Shown piece after piece: positions 7,100 through 15,634 of a stretch of DNA of 36,761 nt. Numbering within the stretch: the first letter of the stretch is position 1; every line of letters begins with the position of its first letter. Source of the DNA: Oligoflexia bacterium (GTDB lineage: Bacteria; Bdellovibrionota; UBA1018). The stretch covers positions 1 through 36,761 of the forward strand of contig CAIRTR010000267.1 in NCBI GenBank assembly GCA_903881565.1, given 5' to 3'. The translations under genes and the position numbers were made by a program. The notes under the pieces were generated by a model, which did not search any database, was not told the origin of the DNA, and saw only the letters and a program-made list of their open reading frames with translations.

Positions 7100-9701
7100 A
7101 GGCTATTTCGAAAACTCCGGGTGAAAGCCCGGGTTTTGCAACTATGCGCTCAAGCTCTGCCTTCATCAACGCTTGGCGAGCAGAATCATATTTTCTCCAG
7201 GGATTAAAGAGGCCCACGATTCTAGCCGAGAGGTTGGGATTGCGGGTATCGATGTCCATGATCAGATCCGCGTAGAATCGGTAGACTGAGCCATCTTTGG
7301 CGTGAAATAAATGGGTATTTTCTCGCCCAAAATTCATCAGCACTGCAGATACCTTATTCGGATTATTGATATTGAATACGGGATCCCTCATGAGCTTCTT
7401 GATCCGTTCAAGTCCACCCGGAGTCGCCGACACTGCCTGCATCGCCAGCCATTTATTGATCACCAGAGTGTCGCTCTGCCATTTCGTGTAGAAAAGTGCG
7501 AACCCTTGCTCGCGCTGAGCCGACTCGTGATCAGCCATCGCTCCCAATGCGGCAAGTTCATTGGTCATGTTTTGGGCTAGTTTGAGCTGGCTAAAAGCTA
7601 ACTCCAAATATTCTGGTTTCTCAAGAATGGTCAGATATCTCAATGCCGCATTTCGAAGTGAGCGTCGACCCACTTCTTCGGGGGTGAAGCGGTAATCCGC
7701 TGTGCTCGCAAGCGAACTGTAAGCATTCAAAAATATGGATTCATTATGGCGCGCTATCTCGCGCTGCAGGAAAGTTCTCGCCGCATGAATCGCGTCCACA
7801 TCGATAAGCGTTTGAAGTTGCGCAATATAGTTCTCAGCCGGCAATTCTAAGAGTCGCGCGCGAAACGCGGGATCCAACTTTGTGTCTTGGGCAATGCCAC
7901 CCATCGCGGCGAGATACTCATTTGCAACACTCAAGGGTTTTCCCGCTTGTACGCAGGAGATCCCACGGTTCAGAATACGAACGGCAAGCTTTTGCCCGGC
8001 TTCCCAGCGTGAAAATGAATCCGAGTCGTGCGACAACAAAAACAACAACTCTTCATCTGAATATTCATAATCAAGATGAACTGGAGCCGAAAAGCCCCGA
8101 AGCAGCGAAGGGATCGGTTTTTCTTTCAAGCCGGTGAAAGTAAATTCCTCAGTTTCTTTTTTGAGTTCAAGCACGCGGGCCTGCACTTCAAGACCTTGGC
8201 GGTCCAATAACGCCATCGATAAAGGCATGTGGTAGGGCTTCTTCGTCGGCTGCCCCGGTGTCGGCGGACAGCTTTGCGTAATCTTCAGCGTGTAGGTGGC
8301 CGCCTTCGGATCGTGCGACGATTGGACCGTAAGACGAGGCGTTCCGCTTTGCTCATACCAGCTTTGGCGAAACTGCGTCAGATCAACTTTATTCGCAACT
8401 TCCATTGCGTGAACGAAGTCTTCGGTGGTCACAGCTTGGCCGTCAAAAAGCGCAAAATACTTGTCGATCCCGCGACGAAACCCTTCGCGTCCCAAAAGGG
8501 TCGCAATCATGCGGATTACCTCTGCGCCTTTTTCATAGACGGTCCGAGTATAAAAATTATTGATCTCAATATAGCTTGTGGGTCGCACGGGGTGAGACAT
8601 CGGGCCGCCGTCCTCAGAAAACTGATAAGTTCGAAGGTGATTGGCATCGTCGATCCGTTTTACGGCGCGCGAGGACATGTCCGAGGTAAATTCCTGATCA
8701 CGATAGACGGTGAGTCCTTCTTTAAGGGAGAGCTGAAACCAATCGCGACAGGTAACTCGATTGCCTGTCCAGTTATGAAAATACTCGTGAGCCACTACCG
8801 CTTCAACCCCATCATAATTTGCATCAGTTGCGGTGCTGGGTTTCGCTAGAATATAATTGGAGTTGAAGATATTGAGGCCTTTGTTCTCCATCGCGCCAAA
8901 ATTGAAGTCATCGACGGCCACGATCATGAAAATATCTAAGTCATACTCGAGACCAAACGTCTCTTCGTCCCAGCGCATGGATTTTTTGAGCGAACTCATG
9001 CCGTGAGCGAGTCGATCCTCGTTGCCGTGATCGGTATAGATTTCTAGTTTTACATTCCGGCCCGAGCGCGTGACAAAATGATCATCGGCTCGTGCAAGAT
9101 CTCCCGCAACAAGGGCAAAGAGATAGGCGGGCTTCTTAAATGGGTCGTTCCACTTGGCTTGATGACGCCCGTCCGAGAGATCTTTGGTTTCCACGCGGTT
9201 TCCATTGGAAAGCAAGATGGGGTACTTCGACTTATCCGCCACAATCGTCGTTGTGAAGGTGGCCATGACGTCGGGGCGATCCAAGGAGTACGTGATTTTG
9301 CGAAACCCTTGCGCTTCACATTGGGTGCAAAACATTCCCGCGGATTTGTAGAGGCCTTCGAGGGTCAGGTTTTCTTGGGGTTTAATGCGGGTAAGGGTTT
9401 CCAACGTGAACCGCTGCGGGGGATTCTCAAGTGTCAGGTGAGTGGGGGTGACTTTGTAGTCATTTGCCGCAAGTATTTTTCCGTCCAACTTTATTGAACA
9501 AAGCTCCACTCGTTCTCCATCCAAAACCAGTGGGGCCGTTTGCTTGGTGCTTTTGGGATTGCGATAAAAGAAAATCTTCGCCGTTACATCGGCAAACTCT
9601 TCTTGAAGATCAAAATGCAGATCCACGGTTTCGATGAGAAACTCGGGGACAAGATAATCTTTTAAGAGGACGGCCGTTGGTTTTTCGAGAGAGGTGTTCA
9701 T
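7083..9701 (-). CDS. pepN: Aminopeptidase N, M1 family zinc metallopeptidase
   Basis: This 872-residue protein has the length of proteobacterial PepN. Visible motifs are GAMENKGLNIFN (substrate N-terminus recognition) and, near residue 300, HEYFHNWTGNRV with the third zinc ligand in LSLKEGLTVYRDQEF. The N-terminal domain starts VLLKDYLVPEFLIETVDLHF, and the C-terminal half contains the helical M1 C-terminal domain. Family knowledge predicts cytoplasmic removal of N-terminal residues from peptides. It is transcribed alone; the palindromic repeat at 9781 lies about 80 bp upstream. Confidence 0.95.
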   Translation of the reverse strand: MNTSLEKPTAVLLKDYLVPEFLIETVDLHFDLQEEFADVTAKIFFYRNPKSTKQTAPLVLDGERVELCSIKLDGKILAANDYKVTPTHLTLENPPQRFTLETLTRIKPQENLTLEGLYKSAGMFCTQCEAQGFRKITYSLDRPDVMATFTTTIVADKSKYPILLSNGNRVETKDLSDGRHQAKWNDPFKKPAYLFALVAGDLARADDHFVTRSGRNVKLEIYTDHGNEDRLAHGMSSLKKSMRWDEETFGLEYDLDIFMIVAVDDFNFGAMENKGLNIFNSNYILAKPSTATDANYDGVEAVVAHEYFHNWTGNRVTCRDWFQLSLKEGLTVYRDQEFTSDMSSRAVKRIDDANHLRTYQFSEDGGPMSHPVRPTSYIEINNFYTRTVYEKGAEVIRMIATLLGREGFRRGIDKYFALFDGQAVTTEDFVHAMEVANKVDLTQFRQSWYEQSGTPRLTVQSSHDPKAATYTLKITQSCPPTPGQPTKKPYHMPLSMALLDRQGLEVQARVLELKKETEEFTFTGLKEKPIPSLLRGFSAPVHLDYEYSDEELLFLLSHDSDSFSRWEAGQKLAVRILNRGISCVQAGKPLSVANEYLAAMGGIAQDTKLDPAFRARLLELPAENYIAQLQTLIDVDAIHAARTFLQREIARHNESIFLNAYSSLASTADYRFTPEEVGRRSLRNAALRYLTILEKPEYLELAFSQLKLAQNMTNELAALGAMADHESAQREQGFALFYTKWQSDTLVINKWLAMQAVSATPGGLERIKKLMRDPVFNINNPNKVSAVLMNFGRENTHLFHAKDGSVYRFYADLIMDIDTRNPNLSARIVGLFNPWRKYDSARQALMKAELERIVAKPGLSPGVFEIASKALL

Positions 9702-9780
9702 AGACTGAAACTTCTCTCAGGAATGAACTTCGGGGTCAATTCGGGAATCACCCCTTAACCGGCCGGCGGCATCGAGTGCT

Positions 9781-9851
9781 AACTTCTCAGAGTGCGAAGT
9801 TATGAGGCTACCTTGGGGTAGGGTAGCCATGTAACTTCGCGATTTGAGAAG
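9781..9851. repeat. Dispersed palindromic element, copy 1
   Basis: This copy shares its opening ACTTCTCAGAGTGCGAAGTT, its centre and its closing arm with the element at 18684-18754. The arms form an imperfect inverted repeat (CTTCTCA...GCGAAGTTA against TAACTTCGC...TGAGAAG). Each arm can fold on itself (AACTTC/GAAGTT), and the centre holds GGCTACC/GGTAGCC. It lies in the pepN upstream region with no ORF of its own. It is probably a REP- or MITE-like element. Confidence 0.75.
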
Positions 9852-9929
9852 AAAAACTGAGGAGAGAGGACTCTAGGCGGGCCACGGACGGGTGGGAGCG
9901 CCTTTGGCGATCGAAAAGATGAAATTCCA

Positions 9930-9958
9930 TTGATAATTTGAGCACTTCGTAATATAAC
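9930..9958 (+). promoter_or_regulatory. Predicted sigma-70 promoter for the secreted protein/amidase operon
   Basis: TTGATA (9930-9935) and TATAAC (9953-9958) are separated by 17 bp, close to the consensus. The predicted start is about 50 nt before the ATG at 10019, which has a good AAGGAT ribosome-binding site at 10005-10010. The rest of 9702-10018, apart from the repeat at 9781, shows nothing recognisable. Confidence 0.5.
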
Positions 9959-10018
9959 GCATTGCGTCTATAAAAAACCCTCTCAGAGAGCTACCGAAAA
10001 ACCGAAGGATCCCAAAGT

Positions 10019-11626
10019 ATGCGAAAACTCCAAAGTAAAATTCTCACCACCGCAGCGACACTCCTAACACTCGCCGCGGCCACCCCCTCTCACGCCGACA
10101 CCTTGATGGTGATCTCAGACTCCGGCGGCATGTTTGGCGACAAGAGCCTCAATCAGGCCATGGAGCATTTTGGTGCGGGGCTCGCGATTTCCGCGATGAA
10201 GAAGAATTATCGAAGGGTTGTGGAATTGTATGGAGCCGACGGATTGCAACCCCGCACACCCAAGGCCCTCGATTGGGCGCGAAAAGTTGTGGAGACCCAA
10301 GAGCCCGGAGAGAAGATTGATGTCTTCGCCATGCAACACTCGGGAAACAGCTTCTTGAGCATTGGAGGACCGCAAGTCGTTGAAGCCATCTTTCCAAAAG
10401 GAATGGTCCGCCGAGTATTTTCAAGTGGCTGCTCAAACTGGGGAGATTTTACAGCCAATGCGGATGGCAGTGATCTTAAAATTCAATCCCAAGGCGATTT
10501 CAACGAGCACCTCAAGCGTCTCGGCGTCGAAGAATACATCATCCACGCCAACATGAACGGCACGGGCCCATTTACTTATCCACTGCTCGCCTCCGAAATG
10601 TCCACCGGCGGATCCTGGATCGAAGCGGGGAAACGCGCGTTTGATAAATCTGATCTCATCGCCTCGTCTGAATATTTTCATCTCAAGAAACTTGAAGGCC
10701 CGCTCCACCATACCGGCGTCCTCTCTAGCGGCAGCTACGCTTCGTCCTTGATGGATGTGTTTTTTCAGTTCTTCGAATCACGCCCCGTTTTTGGCGGATC
10801 CCTCTTTGGTGAAAAGAAGGGCATTTTCACGGGAACAAACATGCTCACTTCACTTACTGACCCAAACTACGCCCAAAATGAAGCGATGCTCGCGCCAGGC
10901 GCGGCCCTCACTGAAATTTTCAAACAAGATCTTCCCTTCGTCTTTGACCCTTCAATTCTTTATGGCAACCACGACGCAATTCAAAGTAACTTCGCCAAAG
11001 ACGCGGACTCCCTCTCCGATGGTGTCATGGGAATCGCCGATCTCCTTAAACAGCTCTTAGGTGAAGTTGCCCGCACTCCTCGTGAAGACGAAGTTTGTGT
11101 CGATCCAAAACCTTTCCAAGCGTTCCTAGACACCTACACTGTTACCGAAGACGGAAAAATTCCGCAGTTCGAGAAGATCTGCATGGAGAAGGTGAGTGCC
11201 AAGGAATACACCTTGAGTTGGAAGCTTAATACTCCCAGCGGCCTCCACTTTCCTGGCTTAGGCGTTTGGTTGGTGAAGATCCCCGAAGGGATCAACACCT
11301 CGGGATTGGGCGTGAAACTCAAGACTCTTTATCTCAGACGCCACGGCTCTCTCACCTTCGTCACCGACGGCAATCGTACCGGCATTAACCTAAAAGGGAT
11401 CGGCGTCCGCGCCGAAGGCCCTCATCTAGCAAAATACTTTAAGGTGCCAAACGGCGTGATGCGCTTCACGGTTCGCAGCGCGAGCATGACTGAAAAAGGG
11501 GAATTTGAAGCAACCCTTGGAACCGTCCTGGGGCCCATCGTCAATGTCGAAGGCAAACTCAATAACTCCGGAGCGGAGGTCGATACCCTGCGGGTCTTGG
11601 GGATCCCCTTCAAAATCAAGATGTGA
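10019..11626 (+). CDS. Secreted protein of unknown function with possible clan CD (caspase-like) dyad
   Basis: This 535-residue protein begins with a signal peptide, cleaved near residue 26 (PSHA-DT), so it is exported. I do not recognise the family. The first part (LMVISDSGGMFGDKSLNQAM) looks like an alpha/beta core. Two hydrophobic strands end in candidate catalytic residues: KIDVFAMQHSGN with His107-Ser-Gly, and VRRVFSSGCSNWGD with Cys138. Their 31-residue spacing resembles gingipain/legumain-type peptidases (His-Gly, then Ser/Ala-Cys). The C-terminal 170 residues form a beta-rich repeated sheet (LHFPGLGVWLVKIPEGINTS). The amidase gene follows about 50 bp later, suggesting an envelope role. 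The peptidase idea is inference. Confidence 0.75.
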   Translation: MRKLQSKILTTAATLLTLAAATPSHADTLMVISDSGGMFGDKSLNQAMEHFGAGLAISAMKKNYRRVVELYGADGLQPRTPKALDWARKVVETQEPGEKIDVFAMQHSGNSFLSIGGPQVVEAIFPKGMVRRVFSSGCSNWGDFTANADGSDLKIQSQGDFNEHLKRLGVEEYIIHANMNGTGPFTYPLLASEMSTGGSWIEAGKRAFDKSDLIASSEYFHLKKLEGPLHHTGVLSSGSYASSLMDVFFQFFESRPVFGGSLFGEKKGIFTGTNMLTSLTDPNYAQNEAMLAPGAALTEIFKQDLPFVFDPSILYGNHDAIQSNFAKDADSLSDGVMGIADLLKQLLGEVARTPREDEVCVDPKPFQAFLDTYTVTEDGKIPQFEKICMEKVSAKEYTLSWKLNTPSGLHFPGLGVWLVKIPEGINTSGLGVKLKTLYLRRHGSLTFVTDGNRTGINLKGIGVRAEGPHLAKYFKVPNGVMRFTVRSASMTEKGEFEATLGTVLGPIVNVEGKLNNSGAEVDTLRVLGIPFKIKM

Positions 11627-11676
11627 GGGATTTGGCATTGACACCACAGCCGGTGGTTTGCCAATCTCTGCAGGCG

Positions 11677-13065
11677 ATGTTTATGAGAAACATAATCCTA
11701 CTTTCTGCTCTAGTAGCCTCATCTCAGGCCATTACCGGCTTAAGCACTGCGGCCACTCCCGCGGAAAAGTTTCAAAAAACTTCGTCTGTCCTTAGTCATT
11801 TTGGCACCCTCACAGAGCCAGACTCGCAACCTCTTGTAGACTCATGGCGTGAGCAACAAAGCGTCGCAGGATTTAAGGCTCTACTCCCGGTCTTTGATCC
11901 AAAGAAGACTTTTCAGCGGTTTAGTTCTCTTGTTCAAAATGCCGATGGCAGTTGGGCTTTAAATGTATTTCAAGATGAAGACTCCAAAGCGGTTTTGGAT
12001 TTTTCGATTCCGCTTGCGGTAGACACGCTCGCTGCACCTGAGCCGTTTCACACCAACATCCTAAATGCCGCGCAGAACCCGCCCACCCAACTGCTCAGCG
12101 GACTTCGCATCGCCCTTGACCCTGGCCATATGGGCGGAGACGAATGGGACCAGAAAACAGGGAAAATCGTGAGCGATGGCCACGGTCACAAAATCAGCGA
12201 AGGACTCATGAACCTTCAAGTCTCGCTTTTACTTAAGAAGGAATTTGAAACTTTAGGAGCGGAAGTTCTCCTCACTCATAACTCCCTCGGACCAGTCACA
12301 TCAATTTCCTATCAGGCTCTGGATATTCCGGAGTTTGGCTCAAAACGCTTAGGCGAGCTCACACTTTCGGATTGGTTTCAGAAATTGATTTCAGGCACTT
12401 TGACAGGCTCCACGCTCTTCAGCGCCTTCGAAAAGAATGCCGATTTTCACGCGCTGTCTTCAGAAGCGATGCGTGGATATTACTTCATCAAAATGGCGGA
12501 TCTTGATGCGCGCAGTGAGGTAATAACGCAGTTTTCTCCCGATATTTCGCTCATCATTCACTTCGACAGTCTGGATGCCTCGCTTGAGGGCGAATCTTCG
12601 GGTATCAACCCCGGCGGCTACGACGGCGTGAAAACCTTTATCAATGGTGGCGCGCTAAGTGACGAATTTGGATCACGAGACGAGCGCGTCCACTTTGCTC
12701 AGAACTTACTCGACGCGCGCGCCTGGAGTGCCTCTCGAAGTCTCAGCAGTGCAGTCGCGAACGCATTGAAGACTGAACTCAAAATTCCGTTTGATGGCAG
12801 CACCGGTGGGGGGCTTTCGGTTCCCGTGGAGCCAGGCGTTTTTGCACGAAACCTAAGGGTCTCCCGCAAACTTCACAAGACCGCCATGAGCTCGGTCGAA
12901 TGCCTCTACTACAATGCCCAAAAAGAATTCACAGCACTTCTAGAAAAAAAGTACTCGATGGAAATTGATGGCGTTTCTTACACGTATTCAGAACGACTCG
13001 CAGAAGTCGTTCGAGGAATCAAAACGGGCGTTACCGGTTTTGTAACGAATTACAAAGAACCCTAG
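11677..13065 (+). CDS. N-acetylmuramoyl-L-alanine amidase (Amidase_3), exported
   Basis: The start at 11677 (or 11683) gives a signal peptide (MRNIILLSALVASSQAITGL); an upstream GTG at 11623 adds residues that do not fit one. The catalytic domain starts about residue 140 with LRIALDPGHMGGDEW (first zinc His), then HKISEGLMNLQVSLLLKKEF (second ligand Glu) and ISLIIHFDS (third ligand His). MSSVECLYYNAQKEF near the C-terminus fits the position of the catalytic Glu. Family members cleave the amide between MurNAc and the stem peptide. An insertion of about 70 residues between the second and third ligands (LGELTLSDWFQKLISGTLTG region) may be a gating element, as in AmiC-type enzymes. Likely in one operon with the preceding secreted protein. 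Confidence 0.85.
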   Translation: MFMRNIILLSALVASSQAITGLSTAATPAEKFQKTSSVLSHFGTLTEPDSQPLVDSWREQQSVAGFKALLPVFDPKKTFQRFSSLVQNADGSWALNVFQDEDSKAVLDFSIPLAVDTLAAPEPFHTNILNAAQNPPTQLLSGLRIALDPGHMGGDEWDQKTGKIVSDGHGHKISEGLMNLQVSLLLKKEFETLGAEVLLTHNSLGPVTSISYQALDIPEFGSKRLGELTLSDWFQKLISGTLTGSTLFSAFEKNADFHALSSEAMRGYYFIKMADLDARSEVITQFSPDISLIIHFDSLDASLEGESSGINPGGYDGVKTFINGGALSDEFGSRDERVHFAQNLLDARAWSASRSLSSAVANALKTELKIPFDGSTGGGLSVPVEPGVFARNLRVSRKLHKTAMSSVECLYYNAQKEFTALLEKKYSMEIDGVSYTYSERLAEVVRGIKTGVTGFVTNYKEP

Positions 13066-13068
13066 CCG

Positions 13069-13401
13069 TTATTGCTTTGAAACTTTGAAGAGCGCAAGCA
13101 TGGTGCGTGCTTCGGTCATGCCCTTAACCAGATCATGAGTCAGGCGGCCGGAGATTTCACCGTTGGCTTTCATGCTCAGATCAACCGTGTCGATCAAACA
13201 CCAAACATCCGCTTCACCAAAACAAGGATTCTTGCTCGCATCTGCGGTGATATAGTTTGGAAAAGAATCTTCATGGGCTTTGGTAGCAATAAACGTAAAC
13301 GTCTCAGAAGTCTCGACACTATTTGAGAGGCTTACGTCAATTCGATAGGTAGTAATCCTCTTTGTCTCTCTAAGTAATTCAACTATATTAGTTTGGGCAG
13401 G
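13069..13401 (-). pseudogene. Start-less reading frame, likely remnant of a secreted-type protein
   Basis: The minus strand carries a 111-codon open stretch ending at TAA 13069-13071, with protein-like content (TTYRIDVSLSNSVETSETFT, then FIATKAHEDSFPNYITADAS, and NPCFGEADVWCLIDTVDLSM). An in-frame TGA at 13402-13404 closes it upstream, and no ATG, GTG or TTG occurs in its first half. Either the 5' end has been lost or frameshifted, or the start is non-standard. The two cysteines suggest a formerly exported protein. I do not recognise the family. The rest of 13066-13455 holds nothing else I can support. Confidence 0.45.
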
Positions 13402-13455
13402 TCATATAACGCCATGCAGCCCAAGTACAGAGTATTTTAGAAATGAGAACCGCGA

Positions 13456-14175
13456 CTACTTCCACATCTTAAAAAGCAGGGCTTCAGCCCCCGATTTGGC
13501 CTCTAAGGTAGCGCCCTTTGATTCCAATATTCCCACACCATCTCCTGCAGTTAGGATGGTTTCGCCCACCTTGATCTGGCCCTTAACGGCTTGCACCCAA
13601 AGGAGGGCCCCAGGGGTAGATTTGAAGTCCCACCTCGCCCCCGGCTTCTCTTGTGGCGTCCAGCGCTTGGCCCAGACTTCGACGTTTTGATGAACTTCAA
13701 TTGGTGCGCCTCCTTCGGGAGGGGCGGCCAACAAAACAGGGCTGCCTGAATTTAGGGTCGCCGTAAAGTCAACCTGCTCATATTTAGGCTTGATCCCATT
13801 TTCGCGAGGCAGAAGCCATATCTGGTAAAGGTGAGTGGACTCGGTTTTGAGCGCATTAAACTCCGAATGCCTGATCCCGCTTCCCGCACTCATTTTCTGA
13901 ACTTCGCCTGGGCGAATCACTCCGTGGGAGCCCGTCGAATCACGATGCTCAAGCGCACCTTCGATCACGTAAGTCAGGATCTCCATGTCGCGATGACCAT
14001 GAGTCGGAAACCCTTCGCCGCCCGCGACCCAGTCTTCATTGATCACACGAAGATGTCCAAAACCCATTTGTTCAGGATCGAAATACTCGCCAAACGAAAA
14101 GCTGTGATAGGTTTTCAGCCAACCATGATCGAAGTGACCGCGCTCAGTTGCTTTGCGAATTAGGATTTTGGACAT
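13456..14175 (-). CDS. Pirin family protein (YhaK-like bicupin)
   Basis: This protein of about 239 residues starts MSKILIRKATERGHFDHGWL. The N-terminal cupin carries the pirin signature and metal-binding pattern FPTHGHRDMEILTYVIEGAL then EHRDSTGSHGVI and SAGSGIRHSEFN. The C-terminal cupin (GALLWVQAVKGQIKVGETIL) is more diverged. The ATG at 14175 is preferred over the GTG at 14184 because GAGG lies 8 nt before it. Pirins of this type include quercetinase-like and redox-sensing proteins; the role here is not determined. It follows doxX by about 10 bp and is divergent from a LysR gene, a common stress-response arrangement. Confidence 0.92.
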   Translation of the reverse strand: MSKILIRKATERGHFDHGWLKTYHSFSFGEYFDPEQMGFGHLRVINEDWVAGGEGFPTHGHRDMEILTYVIEGALEHRDSTGSHGVIRPGEVQKMSAGSGIRHSEFNALKTESTHLYQIWLLPRENGIKPKYEQVDFTATLNSGSPVLLAAPPEGGAPIEVHQNVEVWAKRWTPQEKPGARWDFKSTPGALLWVQAVKGQIKVGETILTAGDGVGILESKGATLEAKSGAEALLFKMWK

Positions 14176-14185
14176 ATTCATCACC

Positions 14186-14569
14186 TCATTTTTTAAAGAT
14201 TGCGGCGTAGTGGCTGCGGAAATTCCAAGCCAAGAAGAGCATGAGAGCCAGGATCACCACCGCCATTCCGATCGTTCCAGGGCCCACAAGAAACAGGTGG
14301 AACAGAAATATATTGATGGCGATGGGCGCCAGCAAGATGAGGGCGAACGGCAATTGGATTCCTGTGAGAATCATCACACCCGTGATGACCTCAATGCTCT
14401 TCATAAACGGAAAAAAGTAACCTGAGGCCGCAAGTGCTCCCGCAAACGCGCCCGCCGGACCCGGCATTGGCGGCATTGGCATGAACTGAAAGAAGCCATT
14501 TAATCCAAAGACGGTGAAAATTAGACCTAAAATAACTCGAGCTCCGATGACTGCATATTTTGATTTCAT
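14186..14569 (-). CDS. DoxX family membrane protein
   Basis: This 127-residue protein has four predicted membrane segments. It opens VIGARVILGLIFTVFGLNGF with a short FMPMPPMPGPAG loop, then AGALAASGYFFPFMKSIEVI, the DoxX-type pattern. DoxX-like proteins are small inner-membrane proteins often linked to thiol or redox stress; no specific reaction can be assigned. An AGGAG ribosome-binding site lies 9 nt before the ATG. It is the first gene of the doxX-pirin operon and diverges from the LysR gene at 14692, its likely regulator. Confidence 0.88.
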   Translation of the reverse strand: MKSKYAVIGARVILGLIFTVFGLNGFFQFMPMPPMPGPAGAFAGALAASGYFFPFMKSIEVITGVMILTGIQLPFALILLAPIAINIFLFHLFLVGPGTIGMAVVILALMLFLAWNFRSHYAAIFKK

Positions 14570-14613
14570 AAAAAGTATCTCCTTTGTTGTCTTGATTCTA
14601 AGCCATTTTTGAG

Positions 14614-14664
14614 TTGCATAGAATATGCAATTTTAGATACATATTGTTGTCTATACGCAACAAT
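14614..14664. promoter_or_regulatory. Two inverted repeats in the doxX/LysR divergent promoter region
   Basis: TTGCATA-GAA-TATGCAA (14614-14630) is a perfect 7-3-7 inverted repeat. ATTGTTG (14643-14649) and CAACAAT (14658-14664) form a second with an 8-bp centre. Both lie in the 122-bp gap between divergent starts and fit LysR-type T-N11-A boxes, so I infer the LysR regulator binds here. No -35/-10 pair stands out clearly. Confidence 0.5.
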
Positions 14665-14679
14665 CAAAGGTAACCCCCA

Positions 14680-14703
14680 TGAGAGACTATCGTGAGAGAC
14701 TAT
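14680..14703 (+). repeat. 11-bp direct repeat (period 13) at the LysR start codon
   Basis: TGAGAGACTAT occurs at 14680-14690 and again at 14693-14703. The upstream copy carries an ATG (14679) placed 8 nt after an AAAGG ribosome-binding site, but in a frame that stops after eight codons. The downstream copy carries the GTG (14692) that opens the LysR frame, 21 nt from that site. A 13-bp duplication appears to have moved the gene out of frame with its original start. Confidence 0.7.
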
Positions 14704-15627
14704 AATGACATTGCCGCTTTTATCGCCGTCGCCCAAACTGGCAGTTTTTCGGCGGCTGCCCGCAATCTAAAGACGCAAAAGTCCACCATTAGCCGCAAAG
14801 TACTCGCACTTGAAGAACGGCTCCAAACCCCCCTTTTCACGCGAACCACGAGACAAGTGATTCTCACAAACGAAGGGCGAAAGTATCTCGAGCAGCTCGA
14901 AGCGGCATTCCAACAGATTGATCGGGCCGAAAGCGCGGCCCTTGGAACCGACACCCATCTTCGCGGCGCCCTGCGGATCACTGCTCCGGTGGTTCTCGGA
15001 ATCGCCCTTCTCCCCGAGGTTCTCGCTGAGTTCAGCGCTCTTCATACCGGCGTTCAGATTGAGGTCATTTTAGAGGATCGGGTCATGGATCTGTTCGAAG
15101 AGCGAATCGATCTCGCGATTCGCACTGGGGACCTCGAAGACTCGAGTTTAAAGTCGCGCAAGTTGGGAATCTCTGAGTTTGGGCTTTTTGCATCGCCACG
15201 CTACTTAGATAAACTGCCTGAAAAAATGCGCGTTCGAAAACCTCAGGATCTCGCCACCCAGCAATGCATTATGTATTCTCCTTCGGGAGAAGACTTTCCC
15301 TGGGTATTTGTAAACAAGGAGAGTCGAGTGAAATCAAAAGTACGCTCCCAACTCCGAGTAAATACCCTTGCGATGGCAAAAGAACTCGCGTGCTTCGGCG
15401 CGGGGATTGCGCTGCTCCCAGAGTTTTTGTGTCAGGACTCATTAATTTCAGGCGAGCTTGTCCCGGTTTTGCCGCAATGGCGCGCGGAGAAGTCGTCGTA
15501 CTCGCTGGTGTATCCGAGTTCAAAGGTGGGCTCACCTACACTCAAAGCATTGGTTGATTTTATGATCGAGTATTTTGCGAAAACTCATGCCGATAATCGA
15601 TTGGGGACGGCAGGCAAGAGGCGCTAG
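14692..15627 (+). CDS. LysR family transcriptional regulator
   Basis: This 311-residue regulator has an N-terminal winged helix-turn-helix (YNDIAAFIAVAQTGSFSAAA, then RNLKTQKSTISRKVLALEER and LFTRTTRQVILTNEGRKYL) and a LysR substrate-binding domain starting LRGALRITAPVVLGIALLPE. It is in the subgroup that often controls a divergent detoxification or redox gene, here doxX-pirin. Only a GTG start fits the frame, and the ribosome-binding site is too far away (see the repeat at 14680), so expression may depend on re-initiation after an eight-codon upstream frame. It ends 7 bp from the convergent rhlE stop. Confidence 0.92.
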   Translation: MRDYNDIAAFIAVAQTGSFSAAARNLKTQKSTISRKVLALEERLQTPLFTRTTRQVILTNEGRKYLEQLEAAFQQIDRAESAALGTDTHLRGALRITAPVVLGIALLPEVLAEFSALHTGVQIEVILEDRVMDLFEERIDLAIRTGDLEDSSLKSRKLGISEFGLFASPRYLDKLPEKMRVRKPQDLATQQCIMYSPSGEDFPWVFVNKESRVKSKVRSQLRVNTLAMAKELACFGAGIALLPEFLCQDSLISGELVPVLPQWRAEKSSYSLVYPSSKVGSPTLKALVDFMIEYFAKTHADNRLGTAGKRR

Positions 15628-15634
15628 TACCAAC

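Noticed and set aside
8229-9497. Long open frames on the plus strand (206 and 139 codons)
   Set aside because: They lie opposite pepN, whose M1 motifs and full length are certain; they have no ribosome-binding sites and are antisense shadows.
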